This document shows, piece by piece, positions 8,666 to 17,198 of a stretch of DNA of 64,000 nt; the stretch's first letter is position 1; each line of letters starts with the position of its first letter. The stretch is from assembly GCF_001442625.1 (NCBI RefSeq), contig NZ_LMZQ01000003.1, positions 614,012 through 678,011 of the forward strand. Direction: 5' to 3'. This DNA comes from Pedobacter ginsenosidimutans. GTDB lineage: Bacteria > Bacteroidota > Bacteroidia > Sphingobacteriales > Sphingobacteriaceae. A program made the translations under genes and the position numbers. Below the pieces are notes generated by a model that made no database searches, had not been told where the DNA came from, and saw nothing but the letters and a program-made list of their open reading frames with translations.

Positions 8666-9148
8666 TCATTTATTAATATAAGCCTCTGCCCTTTCTAAAA
8701 AGCTTTTTTCCTTTAACGATGCCTCAACCTCATTTATAGCCTTCATTAAGTTGTTTTGAGTGTTCGTAATTTCTGCTGTAGCTTTAATAATCACATCCCA
8801 AACAGGCTCCATGGTAGAAAGAAGTGCTGTACCCTTTTCTGTGAGTTCAACCAAACGTTTACGGGTATCTGCTTTATCTTTTTTAGACCGGATCAGTTTC
8901 TCCTTCTCCAATTCCTTTAACAAACTGATGGTGGAAGGATGTGCATAACCAATTTCATCTGACAGCGAAACCACATTCATGGTCGATTTTTTATATAAAG
9001 TATAAAGCACAGGGAACCATTTGGGTTGAAAATCAATTCCGAATGCTTTATAAATCAACAAGCCATCTTTACGGATCTGGTCGCTGAGCCTTTGCAAGCG
9101 GGTAGAAATGGCCAATAAACCAGAAGCATCAATTACATTTTGTTCCAT
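8666..9148 (-). CDS. MarR family transcriptional regulator
   Basis: This 160-aa protein has a winged helix-turn-helix: VVSLSDEIGYAHPSTISLLKELEKEKLI is the HTH, and KDKADTRKRLVELTEKG is the wing with the conserved D-x-R. The ATG at 9148 overlaps the stop codon of the upstream acetyltransferase gene (TGATG), so the two are co-translated. A perfect 26-bp palindrome at 9671-9696 in front of the operon is the likely operator and suggests autoregulation. I infer that it controls a stress or small-molecule response together with the acetyltransferase. The ligand is unknown. Confidence 0.92.
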   Translation of the reverse strand: MEQNVIDASGLLAISTRLQRLSDQIRKDGLLIYKAFGIDFQPKWFPVLYTLYKKSTMNVVSLSDEIGYAHPSTISLLKELEKEKLIRSKKDKADTRKRLVELTEKGTALLSTMEPVWDVIIKATAEITNTQNNLMKAINEVEASLKEKSFLERAEAYINK

Positions 9149-9651
9149 CAAACAGATTTTAAATCCAGGCTATAAAAAACATTGTCTACAGCCATCCGAG
9201 GGAAGTAAACCGGTAAATCTCCCATTGCAACCGGTTTAAATCCATTACGTTCATAAAAACGGCAGGCGGCCTGCAATATGTCTTTTGTACCCAAATATAC
9301 CTCATTCAGGTTATTATCCTTACAGTAGGCTAGAAGTGTTTTTAATAAAGCTTGCGCAACACCTAAATCTTTCCCTCGGAATTCCTTTTTAACAAACATT
9401 TTTCTGATTGCCCCCGATTGATGCTCAGGTACAGCAATTAAAGCAATAGTACCAATCAATTCGCCATTTAGTATCGCACCCCAAAAAGCACCGCCGGAGC
9501 CATCGTAATTTTTTTCTATATCCAATAAATCTGGCTGTGCTGCCAAATCGATATCTACATTAAATTCTATTTGTTGGATGGGTAGAATTAACCCAATAAT
9601 CGCTTCACAGAATTGATTATCTAACCGTTCAATTTTAAAATCGTTTTGCAT
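9148..9651 (-). CDS. GNAT family N-acetyltransferase
   Basis: This 167-aa protein has GNAT motif A seen as MFVKKEFRGKDLGVAQALL, containing the acetyl-CoA pyrophosphate-binding R-G-K-D-L-G loop (canonical Q/R-x-x-G-x-G/A). Motif B follows as YLGTKDILQAACRFYERNGF. The acceptor substrate cannot be told from sequence. It is the first gene of a two-gene unit with the MarR regulator, starting 20 bp downstream of a perfect palindrome. The MarR-linked GNAT arrangement resembles auto-regulated acetyltransferases that modify a toxic compound, which is an inference. Confidence 0.9.
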   Translation of the reverse strand: MQNDFKIERLDNQFCEAIIGLILPIQQIEFNVDIDLAAQPDLLDIEKNYDGSGGAFWGAILNGELIGTIALIAVPEHQSGAIRKMFVKKEFRGKDLGVAQALLKTLLAYCKDNNLNEVYLGTKDILQAACRFYERNGFKPVAMGDLPVYFPRMAVDNVFYSLDLKSV

Positions 9652-9670
9652 CGCTAAATATTATTCAACA

Positions 9671-9696
9671 AATATATGTAGTTAACTACATATATT
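9671..9696. promoter_or_regulatory. Perfect 26-bp palindrome, probable MarR operator
   Basis: The half-site AATATATGTAGTT is followed immediately by its exact reverse complement AACTACATATATT, with the centre at GTTAAC. It lies 20 bp upstream of the GNAT-MarR start codon. MarR proteins bind 16-20 bp palindromes of the type TATGTAGTT/AACTACATA, so autoregulation is the natural reading. Confidence 0.75.
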
Positions 9697-9765
9697 GCAA
9701 ATGCAAATATCATTTGGACCTCAAATTTTAGGAAGGATCAGGAATGTTTGGGTTATTGGAGAAAG

Positions 9766-10338
9766 TTATTTTGTGTTCTTTAACTTATTGAGAAAGTCTA
9801 CAATTTTTTTATCCGCATAATTGGCCACGCCTTCATGCCTGAAAGACAATCTGCCCTGTTTATCAAAAATAACTGTTGTTGGTAAAGCGCCAGCAAATAC
9901 TTTTTCAGGAATTTCGCTTTCTACTTTACAAACCGGCATTGCATATTTATGGTCGGCCATGAACTTGCCCGATTTGGCAAAATCGCCATCTGCATCTGCA
10001 AAAATGAAGACAATATGTTTATCATCTTTAAACTGAGTATATAATTTATTGATCGATGGCATTTCTGCTCTACATGGCGGACACCAGGTTGCCCAAAAAT
10101 TAAGAAAAATAACTTTTCCTTTTAAATCGCCAAGATCAATCACATTTCCATTTATATCCTTAAACTGGATTCCGTTGAGGCTCGTTACGATTTCCTTTGG
10201 GTTTTCAACTTTTGGCGAATAAAAACCGATTTCCATTAAGCCTTTAATTAAAAATGCTTTTGCATCAGGTACCAAAACAATTACCAAAAGGATAATGATA
10301 AATAATGCGTTGAATATATTTTTCCTGATAAACTTCAT
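9766..10338 (-). CDS. TlpA-like thioredoxin-fold thiol-disulfide oxidoreductase
   Basis: This 190-aa protein has an N-terminal membrane anchor (residues 8-24) and an extracytoplasmic thioredoxin domain (about 50-187). The redox motif is FWATWCPPC with Cys86 and Cys89, and a cis-proline lies in ALPTTVIFDKQGR. TlpA/ResA-like proteins act in the periplasm in disulfide reduction, for example in cytochrome maturation or apo-metalloprotein reduction. The gene is monocistronic and divergent from the small Cys/His-rich protein gene, which may be its neighbour in metal or thiol homeostasis (inference only). Confidence 0.9.
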   Translation of the reverse strand: MKFIRKNIFNALFIIILLVIVLVPDAKAFLIKGLMEIGFYSPKVENPKEIVTSLNGIQFKDINGNVIDLGDLKGKVIFLNFWATWCPPCRAEMPSINKLYTQFKDDKHIVFIFADADGDFAKSGKFMADHKYAMPVCKVESEIPEKVFAGALPTTVIFDKQGRLSFRHEGVANYADKKIVDFLNKLKNTK

Positions 10339-10525
10339 TAATTGTTCGTTTTACTTATTGTAAATAATAACGAAATGGGCTTCCAATTGGTACTTCAATA
10401 ATTTATTAGAAGATTTAGCCCCTTCTTACGTTAAACTATTGATTAAATCACCAGTCAAAACAGCGCAAATACAATGTTACTTTGTAAATATATATAATTG
10501 CTTAGGAATTACTATTTTTGCCCTG

Positions 10526-10858
10526 TTGAAAAAGCATAGACAAAACATTAAAAAATATTTATCGGCATTTATGCTGATCGTATTTGCTATTGCTTTAACT
10601 CCCTGGAGTGTTCTTCACCACCATAATCCTCTTCCGGTTGTGCAGAAAGAGGTCAACTGTAAACATGTTAGCCACGTGCAGGCCCATGGCGATACCTGTT
10701 TAGTCTGTAATGCGAGTTTTGAAAAAAACTACGTACAAACGCACCACATTTACAGAATCTTCTTATCGGCCAAAATTTTTAGCCGAACCGAACCTACCTT
10801 AAAAAATGCCTTTACCGAAATAAAGCGCACTTGCTTACGAGGTCCTCCTTTAGCATAA
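10526..10858 (+). CDS. Small exported Cys/His-rich protein upstream of a TonB receptor
   Basis: The open frame begins at 10439, but I prefer the TTG at 10526. It gives a 110-aa product with a proper signal peptide (KKHRQNIKKYLSAF then MLIVFAIALTPW). It also lies downstream of a promoter-like TTACTTTG at 10477-10484. The mature part is rich in His and Cys: LHHHNPLP, then CKHVSHVQAHGDTCLVCNASF, which could bind a metal, and it ends in RGPP. Small proteins of this type with a C-terminal RGPP/RAPP tail occur ahead of TonB receptors in Bacteroidota. Their function is not established, and metal handling is an inference from residue content. Confidence 0.65.
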   Translation: MKKHRQNIKKYLSAFMLIVFAIALTPWSVLHHHNPLPVVQKEVNCKHVSHVQAHGDTCLVCNASFEKNYVQTHHIYRIFLSAKIFSRTEPTLKNAFTEIKRTCLRGPPLA

Positions 10859-10971
10859 TTTTTTCTTTTCAAGCGCATCCGCGCTTAATCAAATTATTTA
10901 TATGAGAAACTAAAACTAGCTTCATTACGCTATTGCTTTGGTTTTTCTATCATTTTTATTTACTACAACAC

Positions 10972-13284
10972 ATGAAAAAATTACAGCTTATTGGCTTAGT
11001 AATTCTATATACATTATTAAGCAGCACCGTTTTTGCTGCCGCTTTAAAGAATATAAAAGGTAAGGTTATTGATGCCAGCACCAAACAAACGTTGCCAGGT
11101 GCAACCATTTTTATCCCTGATTTAAAAGTTTCGGCCGTAACCAACAATGACGGAGAATTTACATTGAATAACCTTCCTTCAAAAGGAAGTTATCTGATTG
11201 AGGTACACTATGTAGGCTATAAAACCGCTACGCAGGTGGTAAACTTTGCCAGCGCAGATGGATTAGAATTTTCTTTACAACCTACCGCAATTGAAACAAA
11301 AGAGATTGTAATTACCGGAAGTTTGATCAGCAGTACCAGCAAAAGAAATAGTGCTTCTTCTGCAGTAATTGGCAAGGATCAGCTTTTACAGCCTTCAACC
11401 AATTTAATTGATGCGTTAACTAAAATACCCGGTGTATCGCAGATTACTACTGGTCCATCTATTTCTAAGCCTGTAATCAGAGGCTTGGGCTACAACAGAA
11501 TTGTAACTTTAGATGATGGGATAAAACAACAGGGCCAGCAATGGGGCGATGAGCACGGTATTGAAATCGATCAGTTTAAATCAGACCGCGTTGAAGTTTT
11601 ACGCGGCGCAGCATCGTTAATGTACGGTTCTGATGCACTCGGCGGTGTAATTAACCTATTAGAGCCAAGTACCGCACCAGAAGGGCAGATTAAAGGTGAA
11701 TTTATTACCAATTATTCTACAAATAATGGCCTTACCGCTAACTCGTTAATGTTAAATGGTAATGAAAATGGGTTTGTTTGGAGAGCCCGTGGAACATATA
11801 AAAATGCTTACTCTTTTAAAACACCAACAGGTTACTTCCCTAATTCGGGCTTTAACGAAACCGATTTAAGTGGTATGGTAGGTTTAAATAAAAGCTGGGG
11901 TTATACCCACTTAAATGTTTCGAACTTTCATAACAATATTGGCTTTTATGAGCCAACTTTAGATGACAATGGAAATTTTGTAAAAGAAGATGGAAGTGCT
12001 TTTACCAACGATGATTACAAAAACCGTACTTTAGAATACCCTCGCCAGGATATCAGGCATTTTAAAATTGCTTTGAACAACAATTTCATTATCGGTAATG
12101 GCAACTTGAAAGCCGATTTTGGCTATCAACAAAACCAACGCCGTGAGTTAGATGGACCAGACCCGGCCCTATTCTTCGATCTTAAAACCTACAATGCAGA
12201 CCTGAAATACTATATACACGAAACCAATGGATGGCAGCCCGTTTTTGGTGTAAGTGTAGATGATGCACATAGCCAAAATAAAGGAACAGAATTTTTAATT
12301 CCAGCTTACGATACTTTTGGTTTAGGCGCTTTTGCTTATGCGAAGAAAAACTGGGAAAATAGTACCTTTAGTATTGGTGCCCGCTACGATTTTAGAAAAA
12401 ATAACGGAAAACAATTATTTGATGACGGAGAAGAGCTTTTTGCACCTTTCAAAAATAAGTTTTCCAATGTAAGTGGCGCATTGGGTTTTACCCATCAGTT
12501 TAATGATGAGCTGAATTTTAAAGCCAATGCAGGTTCTGCATTCCGTGCGCCAAACCCAGCAGAGTTAGGCTCAAACGGTGTGCACGAAGGTACATTTAGA
12601 TATGAAATCGGTAACTCCGGCTTAAGTCCTGAGCGCAGTTACCAGATAGATGCAGCTTTAGAATACGAAGGAAAAATTGTAAGTGCAAGTGCAAGTATTT
12701 ATAACAACTACATCCATAATTATATTTATGCTTCCAACAATGGCGAACAAAGAGTAGCTGACGGTACCCTTTATGATGTTTACCGTTACGGACAGGTAAA
12801 TGCCAACCTTTATGGCGCAGAAGCCAGTTTAACCATCCACCCGGTTCCGTTTATCCACTTCGAAAATACCTTTGGATACGTTCATGCACAGAATAACACT
12901 TTAAACAGACCGCTTTCATTTATTCCTGCAGGAACTTTGAGAAACGAGTTGCGTTTCGAGCCTAAGCTTAAAGGAACAAATGATGCATACCTTTCTGTTG
13001 GTATCAACTCGGCATTTAAACAAACACGTGTAGATGATGTTTTCGAAACGCCAACCAGCGGTTATACGCTATTAAACGCGGGTATTGGTGCTACATTTAA
13101 TTTAGGTAAACAGCCAATCAAACTATCTGTTTCGGCCAACAACTTGTTAGATCAGAAATATTATGATGCTTTAAGTAGATTTAAACCAGGCCGTTTTGAT
13201 CAGGAGAATCCTGATTTAGGTGTTTACAATACCGGTAGAAATATCACTTTCGGATTGTATGTTCCTTTTACGCTGGTAAAATAA
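10972..13284 (+). CDS. TonB-dependent outer-membrane receptor with CarboxypepD_reg domain
   Basis: This 770-aa protein starts at the ATG giving MKKLQLIGLVILYTLL, a signal peptide ending near VFAAA; the upstream in-frame extension is not needed. Domains in order are a carboxypeptidase-regulatory-like domain (about 28-110: IKGKVIDASTKQTLPGATI), the plug (about 115-230: DALTKIPGVSQI, KPVIRGLGYNRI, VEVLRGAASLMYGSDALGG) and a 22-strand barrel ending GLYVPFTLVK. The barrel has no strong clue to substrate, but many metal receptors share this form. The preceding small Cys/His-rich protein gene suggests transport of a metal ion or metal complex (inferred). A terminator follows at 13309-13346. Confidence 0.92.
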   Translation: MKKLQLIGLVILYTLLSSTVFAAALKNIKGKVIDASTKQTLPGATIFIPDLKVSAVTNNDGEFTLNNLPSKGSYLIEVHYVGYKTATQVVNFASADGLEFSLQPTAIETKEIVITGSLISSTSKRNSASSAVIGKDQLLQPSTNLIDALTKIPGVSQITTGPSISKPVIRGLGYNRIVTLDDGIKQQGQQWGDEHGIEIDQFKSDRVEVLRGAASLMYGSDALGGVINLLEPSTAPEGQIKGEFITNYSTNNGLTANSLMLNGNENGFVWRARGTYKNAYSFKTPTGYFPNSGFNETDLSGMVGLNKSWGYTHLNVSNFHNNIGFYEPTLDDNGNFVKEDGSAFTNDDYKNRTLEYPRQDIRHFKIALNNNFIIGNGNLKADFGYQQNQRRELDGPDPALFFDLKTYNADLKYYIHETNGWQPVFGVSVDDAHSQNKGTEFLIPAYDTFGLGAFAYAKKNWENSTFSIGARYDFRKNNGKQLFDDGEELFAPFKNKFSNVSGALGFTHQFNDELNFKANAGSAFRAPNPAELGSNGVHEGTFRYEIGNSGLSPERSYQIDAALEYEGKIVSASASIYNNYIHNYIYASNNGEQRVADGTLYDVYRYGQVNANLYGAEASLTIHPVPFIHFENTFGYVHAQNNTLNRPLSFIPAGTLRNELRFEPKLKGTNDAYLSVGINSAFKQTRVDDVFETPTSGYTLLNAGIGATFNLGKQPIKLSVSANNLLDQKYYDALSRFKPGRFDQENPDLGVYNTGRNITFGLYVPFTLVK

Positions 13285-13308
13285 ACTCACTAAATACCAT
13301 TTACAGAC

Positions 13309-13346
13309 AAAAAGCGGGGTTGATCAATAAGATCACTCCGCTTTTT
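13309..13346 (+). terminator. Rho-independent terminator after the TonB receptor gene
   Basis: AAAAAGCGGGG pairs with CTCCGCTTTTT (one G-U pair), with an inner TGATC/GATC extension across an AATAA loop. The transcript would end in a U-run (CTTTTTG). It lies 24 bp after the stop codon. Confidence 0.85.
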
Positions 13347-13361
13347 GTTTAATACAGTACA

Positions 13362-13503
13362 GTCGTCATTTCGAGCGGACCCGATAGCTATCGGGTGAAA
13401 CGAAGTCGAGAACCACGAAGTGCTCAGCGAAGCTAAATCTATCGAGATAGATCTCTCCATTCCGCTACGCTTCATCCGATAGCTATCGGATCGAGATGAC
13501 GAC
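13362..13503. repeat. Large imperfect inverted repeat of the GTCGTCATTTCGA family
   Basis: The left end reads GTCGTCATTTCGAGCGGA and the right end is its inverse, TCGAGATGACGAC. Both arms contain the 14-base palindrome CCGATAGCTATCGG (13381 and 13475 regions). Relatives occur at 23708-23832, 29279-29318, 29688-29725, 37289-37384 and 45213-45318, all intergenic. No coding potential is evident. Such dispersed repeats are common in Bacteroidota intergenic DNA. Confidence 0.7.
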
Positions 13504-13562
13504 TCTTTTATTGAAGTCTGGTTGAATACCCTGAAATGAATTCAGGGTAACGACACATGCAA

Positions 13563-14642
13563 TTATTTCTTAAACGTCTCCCTTTTGGCTCTAACATACT
13601 GATTTGGCCATTCGGTATTATCACCAAGCACTTGTGCTGCATGTGTAGGGAAATAAGCATCACGTAACGATTCGCGGGCAATAAAAATCAAATCAGCTTT
13701 GCCTTGTTCTAAAATTTCTTCCGCCTGCTGCGCCTCTACAATCACGCCTACTGCACCTGTATAAATGCCAATTTCATTTCTGATCTTATCAGCAAAAGGA
13801 ACCTGGTAATTTGGTCCTGCAGGGATAAAGGCATCAGGAACATTACCACCCGATGAGGTATCGATTAAATCTACACCGCGATCTTTTAACACCGCTGCCA
13901 ATTGTAACGAGTCGTTCTCGTTCCAGCCACCTTCCGTCCAGTCCGTTGCAGAAATGCGAACAAATAAAGGCAAGTTTTCTGGCCATACCGATTGTACGGC
14001 TTCAACCACATCGATCACCAAACGAATACGGTTTTCGAAACTTCCACCGTAAACATCTGTACGTTTATTGCTCAATGGACTAAAAAACTGATGCAACAAA
14101 TAACCATGTGCAGCATGTATTTCTACTACTTTATAGCCTGCAGCCAATGCACGTTTAGCAGCCGCCCTGAAAGCAAAAACAATATCCTGAATTTCTGAAA
14201 TCGTTAATTCATGTGGTTCAACCTGTCCTGGCTTAAAAGAAATTGGAGATGGTGCAACTGGTTTCCAGCTGTTTTCACCTGCAGTTAGCTGCTCACCGCC
14301 ATTCCAAGGCACTTCACAGCTGGCTTTTCTACCGGCATGCGCCAATTGGATACCTGCAATTGCTCCATTATCATGGATAAACGAAACAATCTGTTTTAAT
14401 TTAGCTACATGTTCATCTTTCCAGATGCCCAAATCGGCATAGGTAATTCTTCCATCGGCAGTTACTGCGGAAGCTTCCTGGATAATTAAACCTGCACCAC
14501 CAACGGCACGGCTTCCTAAATGCACCAAGTGCCAATCGGTTGCAAAACCATCAATAGCCGAATACTGGCACATTGGGGAAATGACAATTCTATTTTTTAA
14601 GGTTACATCCTTTATGGTAAAAGGTGAAAATAATTTAGACAT
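13563..14642 (-). CDS. NADH:flavin oxidoreductase, old yellow enzyme (YqjM-like)
   Basis: This 359-aa protein uses the ATG at 14642 (MSKLFSPFTIKDVTLKNRIV). It is an FMN-binding TIM barrel of the OYE/YqjM class: MCQYSAIDGFATDWH near the N-terminus, the substrate/FMN His-x-x-His-containing EIHAAHGYLLHQFFSPLSN, and phosphate-binding residues in YTGAVG and FIARESLRD. YqjM-type enzymes reduce activated C=C bonds (enones) using NADPH. It lies 106 bp downstream of the aldo/keto reductase gene on the same strand. The three genes to 16136 may be one redox-stress unit. Confidence 0.92.
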   Translation of the reverse strand: MSKLFSPFTIKDVTLKNRIVISPMCQYSAIDGFATDWHLVHLGSRAVGGAGLIIQEASAVTADGRITYADLGIWKDEHVAKLKQIVSFIHDNGAIAGIQLAHAGRKASCEVPWNGGEQLTAGENSWKPVAPSPISFKPGQVEPHELTISEIQDIVFAFRAAAKRALAAGYKVVEIHAAHGYLLHQFFSPLSNKRTDVYGGSFENRIRLVIDVVEAVQSVWPENLPLFVRISATDWTEGGWNENDSLQLAAVLKDRGVDLIDTSSGGNVPDAFIPAGPNYQVPFADKIRNEIGIYTGAVGVIVEAQQAEEILEQGKADLIFIARESLRDAYFPTHAAQVLGDNTEWPNQYVRAKRETFKK

Positions 14643-14748
14643 ATCTTGTTTGTTTAACCGCAAAGGACGCAAAGTTTTTTCGCAAAGAAATCGAGGACCT
14701 TAACCTCTGTGTTCTTTGTGTATTCCTTCTTTTCTTTGCAGTTGAGGT
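14643..14748. repeat. Intergenic CGCAAAG/CTCTGTG-type repeat
   Basis: Degenerate complementary segments (aaccgcaaaggacgcaaag on one side, ctttgtg and ctttgcagttgagg on the other) form a weak inverted repeat. Similar 'accacagag / ctctgtggtt' DNA is found at 31923-32212 and 51790-51830, so this belongs to a dispersed family. No gene is visible. Confidence 0.5.
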
Positions 14749-15738
14749 TTAAAAACCTGCGTTCTCTAATTCACTATTAATAAACTGAATTTCTTCAGCG
14801 TTTAATTTTACATTTATAGCTTCAGCATTTTGTACAGCTTGTTTTTCATTCCTTGCGCCAACCAAAGCAATGGTAATGCCCGGGCGTTCAACCGTCCAAC
14901 GCAAAACCAATTGAGATAGGGTAGCATTTTTCTCATCGGCCAACGGTTTTATTTTAGCCAAAAATGCATTTGTTTTTTCGATACTTTCTGGTGTGAAAAA
15001 TTTATTCCCTTGACGGTGATCACCTTCTTCGAATTTATAATCGGCGGTCATTTTTCCAGTTAACAAACCGCGCTCCATCGGACTATAAGCCAAAACCGAT
15101 TTATTTTTTTCGATGCAATATGGAACAGTTTCCTCCTCAACACCGCGGTTTACCATGCTAAATGGAATCTGATTGGAAATAATTTCTAGCGTTTGATCTG
15201 CCTCTTTTAATTGTGCTATATTATAATTGCATACGCCTGCATAACGCACTTTACCCTGCTCAATCAACTTGTTCACCGCTTCGAAAGTTTCGCTTATCGG
15301 TGTGGTTATATCTGGCCAGTGGATCTGGTAAAGATCAATATAATCGGTGCCCAGGCGTTTCAAAGATTGTTCGCATTCATAAATTACACTTTCTTTTCCA
15401 GCATATTTATAAATATCGATCTCTTTTCCGTCGTTGTTTTTACTCTTAAAGCCGAAATCGCCTTTGGCCAGATCCCAACGCATCCCGAATTTGGTTACCA
15501 GTTGTAATTTATCGCGCGAGATGCCTTTTATCGCATCGCCCACAATTTCTTCACTATCGCCCTGGCCGTAAATTGGAGCGGTATCGATTGATGTAACCCC
15601 TAAATCGTAACCAGCTTTAATTGCATTAATCGCATCGTTTCTATCTGTACTTCCCCACATCCATCCGCCGGTTGCCCAGGCACCAAAAGTGATTACTGAA
15701 AGTTCCAAATCTGAATTTCCAATTTTTCTGTATTCCAT
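14749..15738 (-). CDS. Aldo/keto reductase
   Basis: This 329-aa protein carries the NADPH-dependent aldo/keto reductase tetrad: Asp and Tyr in SIDTAPIYGQGDSEE, Lys in LVTKFG, and His in DLYQIHWPD. The C-terminal cofactor-binding motif is seen in ALVGARNEKQAVQNAEA. It most resembles the general-stress YhdN/IolS-type subfamily that reduces aldehydes. Its start is 3 bp upstream of the DoxX stop, so the DoxX gene and this gene are probably co-transcribed. Confidence 0.93.
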   Translation of the reverse strand: MEYRKIGNSDLELSVITFGAWATGGWMWGSTDRNDAINAIKAGYDLGVTSIDTAPIYGQGDSEEIVGDAIKGISRDKLQLVTKFGMRWDLAKGDFGFKSKNNDGKEIDIYKYAGKESVIYECEQSLKRLGTDYIDLYQIHWPDITTPISETFEAVNKLIEQGKVRYAGVCNYNIAQLKEADQTLEIISNQIPFSMVNRGVEEETVPYCIEKNKSVLAYSPMERGLLTGKMTADYKFEEGDHRQGNKFFTPESIEKTNAFLAKIKPLADEKNATLSQLVLRWTVERPGITIALVGARNEKQAVQNAEAINVKLNAEEIQFINSELENAGF

Positions 15739-15740
15739 AA

Positions 15741-16136
15741 TTATTTTTTAATGATTTTATCAACCGCATAACTGTTATGCGGCAAGTAAGCGAGTAGTAC
15801 CGACAAAAATGCCACATGGACGAGTTGAGAAGGCAGTGCCTCCCAATTCTCAATTATTGTTGTTCCGAAAATAAGCGCTAAAGAAATTACTCCCGCAAAT
15901 AATAATCCTTGCCTTGTAAATAATCCTAATATAATCATTAGCCCCGCTATAAATTCAGCAAACGGCAAAATATAACTGAAGGGAATGACCAATGCATCCG
16001 GTAAATACGATTTAGAAAATTGCCCTACCATCCAATGGCTAAAACCTGAAAGTTTTGGTAAACGTACCAAACCATGTCCGAAAAAACTTAAACCAATTGC
16101 CAAGCGGCTAAGTAAATATGCCCATTTTGTATCCAT
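15741..16136 (-). CDS. DoxX family membrane protein
   Basis: This 131-aa protein starts at the ATG at 16136 (MDTKWAYLLSRLAIGLSFFGHGLVRLPK). Four membrane helices cover most of it, with the DoxX hallmark FGHGLVRL in helix 1, and PFSYILPFAEFIAGLMIILGLF in helices 2-3. DoxX-like proteins have been linked to thiosulfate/quinone oxidation and thiol-redox systems, but the activity of this member is unknown. It precedes the aldo/keto reductase by 2 bp, consistent with a redox operon. Confidence 0.85.
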   Translation of the reverse strand: MDTKWAYLLSRLAIGLSFFGHGLVRLPKLSGFSHWMVGQFSKSYLPDALVIPFSYILPFAEFIAGLMIILGLFTRQGLLFAGVISLALIFGTTIIENWEALPSQLVHVAFLSVLLAYLPHNSYAVDKIIKK

Positions 16137-16338
16137 ACTATATCGATATACTACAAACATACAATCTCCACATTAAGGATGTTTTAATGCAACAATTATT
16201 AAACTGATATTTTACCTTTCCGTGGCGTAGACGAGGGCGGAATGCGCGGAATGATGGGCATGAAAACGCTAACCCATATTCGTTTACCGCTAAACTTTTT
16301 TCAAAATAATTTGGAGATCATCAAACAACATCATACAT

Positions 16339-16364
16339 TAGTGTATTATTTAACTAATACAGTA
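16339..16364. promoter_or_regulatory. Imperfect palindrome, candidate YtrA-type GntR operator
   Basis: The arms TAGTGTATTA (16339-16348) and TAATACAGTA (16355-16364) are inverted with one mismatch around a 6-bp spacer. They sit 3 bp before the ATG of the ABC ATPase gene. Short GntR (YtrA-type) regulators bind GTGTA-N-TACAC-like palindromes in front of their own ABC operons, and such a regulator is encoded in this operon at 17998. Confidence 0.6.
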
Positions 16365-16367
16365 GAT

Positions 16368-17195
16368 ATGATCAACATTAACAATCTTAATTTTGGCTAC
16401 AGCAAGCATAAGCCATTATTTAAAAATATGAGCATGCGGTTAAGCAATGGTCATATTTACGGTTTGCTTGGGAAAAATGGAGCAGGTAAATCCACCCTGC
16501 TAAAAAATCTTGCCGGTTTGGTATATGCACAGAGTGGCACATTGGATGTGATGGGCTTTAACCCCGCTAAAAGACAGCCTGCACTTTTAGAGCAGATTTG
16601 TTTTATTCCAGAAGAATTTTATTTGCCTTCAGTAAAAATAGATGCCTATTTAAAAGCAAACGCTCCGTTTTACAAAAAATTCGATCATGATTATTTTACA
16701 GATCTGATTAAGGAATTTGATATTCCTGTTGAACAGAAGCTCATTAACATGAGTTACGGCCAGAAGAAAAAAGTAATTATCGCCTTCGGCCTGGCTACAC
16801 AGGCGAAACTGGTGATTATGGATGAGCCTACTAACGGTTTAGACATTCCATCAAAGGCACAGTTCAGAAAAATTATGGCTTCTGCTATGACAGATGAACG
16901 TTGTATCATCATCTCTACGCACCAGGTTAGGGATTTGGACAATTTGATCGACACGGTGATTATGCTTGACGAAAACGACGTTGCGCTTAAAGCTTCAGTA
17001 GAAGAAATTACAGCAAAGCTAACCTTCAAGAAAGTCAAAGAAATCGATGATAGCATCATTTATGCGGAGGCATCACTCTCTGGTTATAATGCTGTTATGC
17101 CAAACTATCACCAGGAAGAAAGCAAATTAGATATGGAGCTTCTTTTCAATGCCATACTTGCAGAAAAAATCAAATTTAAACCTTTATTCAGTTAA
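16368..17195 (+). CDS. ABC transporter ATP-binding protein (YtrB-like)
   Basis: This 275-aa protein uses the ATG at 16368 (MININNLNFGYSKHKPLFKN); the upstream in-frame extension is unlike any ABC ATPase and overlaps the presumed operator. Walker A is GKNGAGKST, the signature is MSYGQKKKV (a variant of LSGGQ typical of YtrB-like ATPases), Walker B is LVIMDEPTNGLD, and the H-loop is STHQ. It forms a transporter with the permease 3 bp downstream. The operon continues with a GntR regulator and an exported protein, as in cell-wall-stress ABC systems of the YtrA type. The substrate is unknown. Confidence 0.92.
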   Translation: MININNLNFGYSKHKPLFKNMSMRLSNGHIYGLLGKNGAGKSTLLKNLAGLVYAQSGTLDVMGFNPAKRQPALLEQICFIPEEFYLPSVKIDAYLKANAPFYKKFDHDYFTDLIKEFDIPVEQKLINMSYGQKKKVIIAFGLATQAKLVIMDEPTNGLDIPSKAQFRKIMASAMTDERCIIISTHQVRDLDNLIDTVIMLDENDVALKASVEEITAKLTFKKVKEIDDSIIYAEASLSGYNAVMPNYHQEESKLDMELLFNAILAEKIKFKPLFS

Positions 17196-17198
17196 GCG

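Noticed and set aside
10439..10525. Upstream extension of the small Cys/His-rich gene to TTG at 10439
   Set aside because: It would place the start before the promoter-like TTACTTTG box and bury the signal peptide 29 residues in.
16242..16367. Upstream in-frame extension of the ABC ATPase to 16242
   Set aside because: The 42 extra residues show no ABC similarity, and the palindromic operator and promoter would lie inside the coding region.
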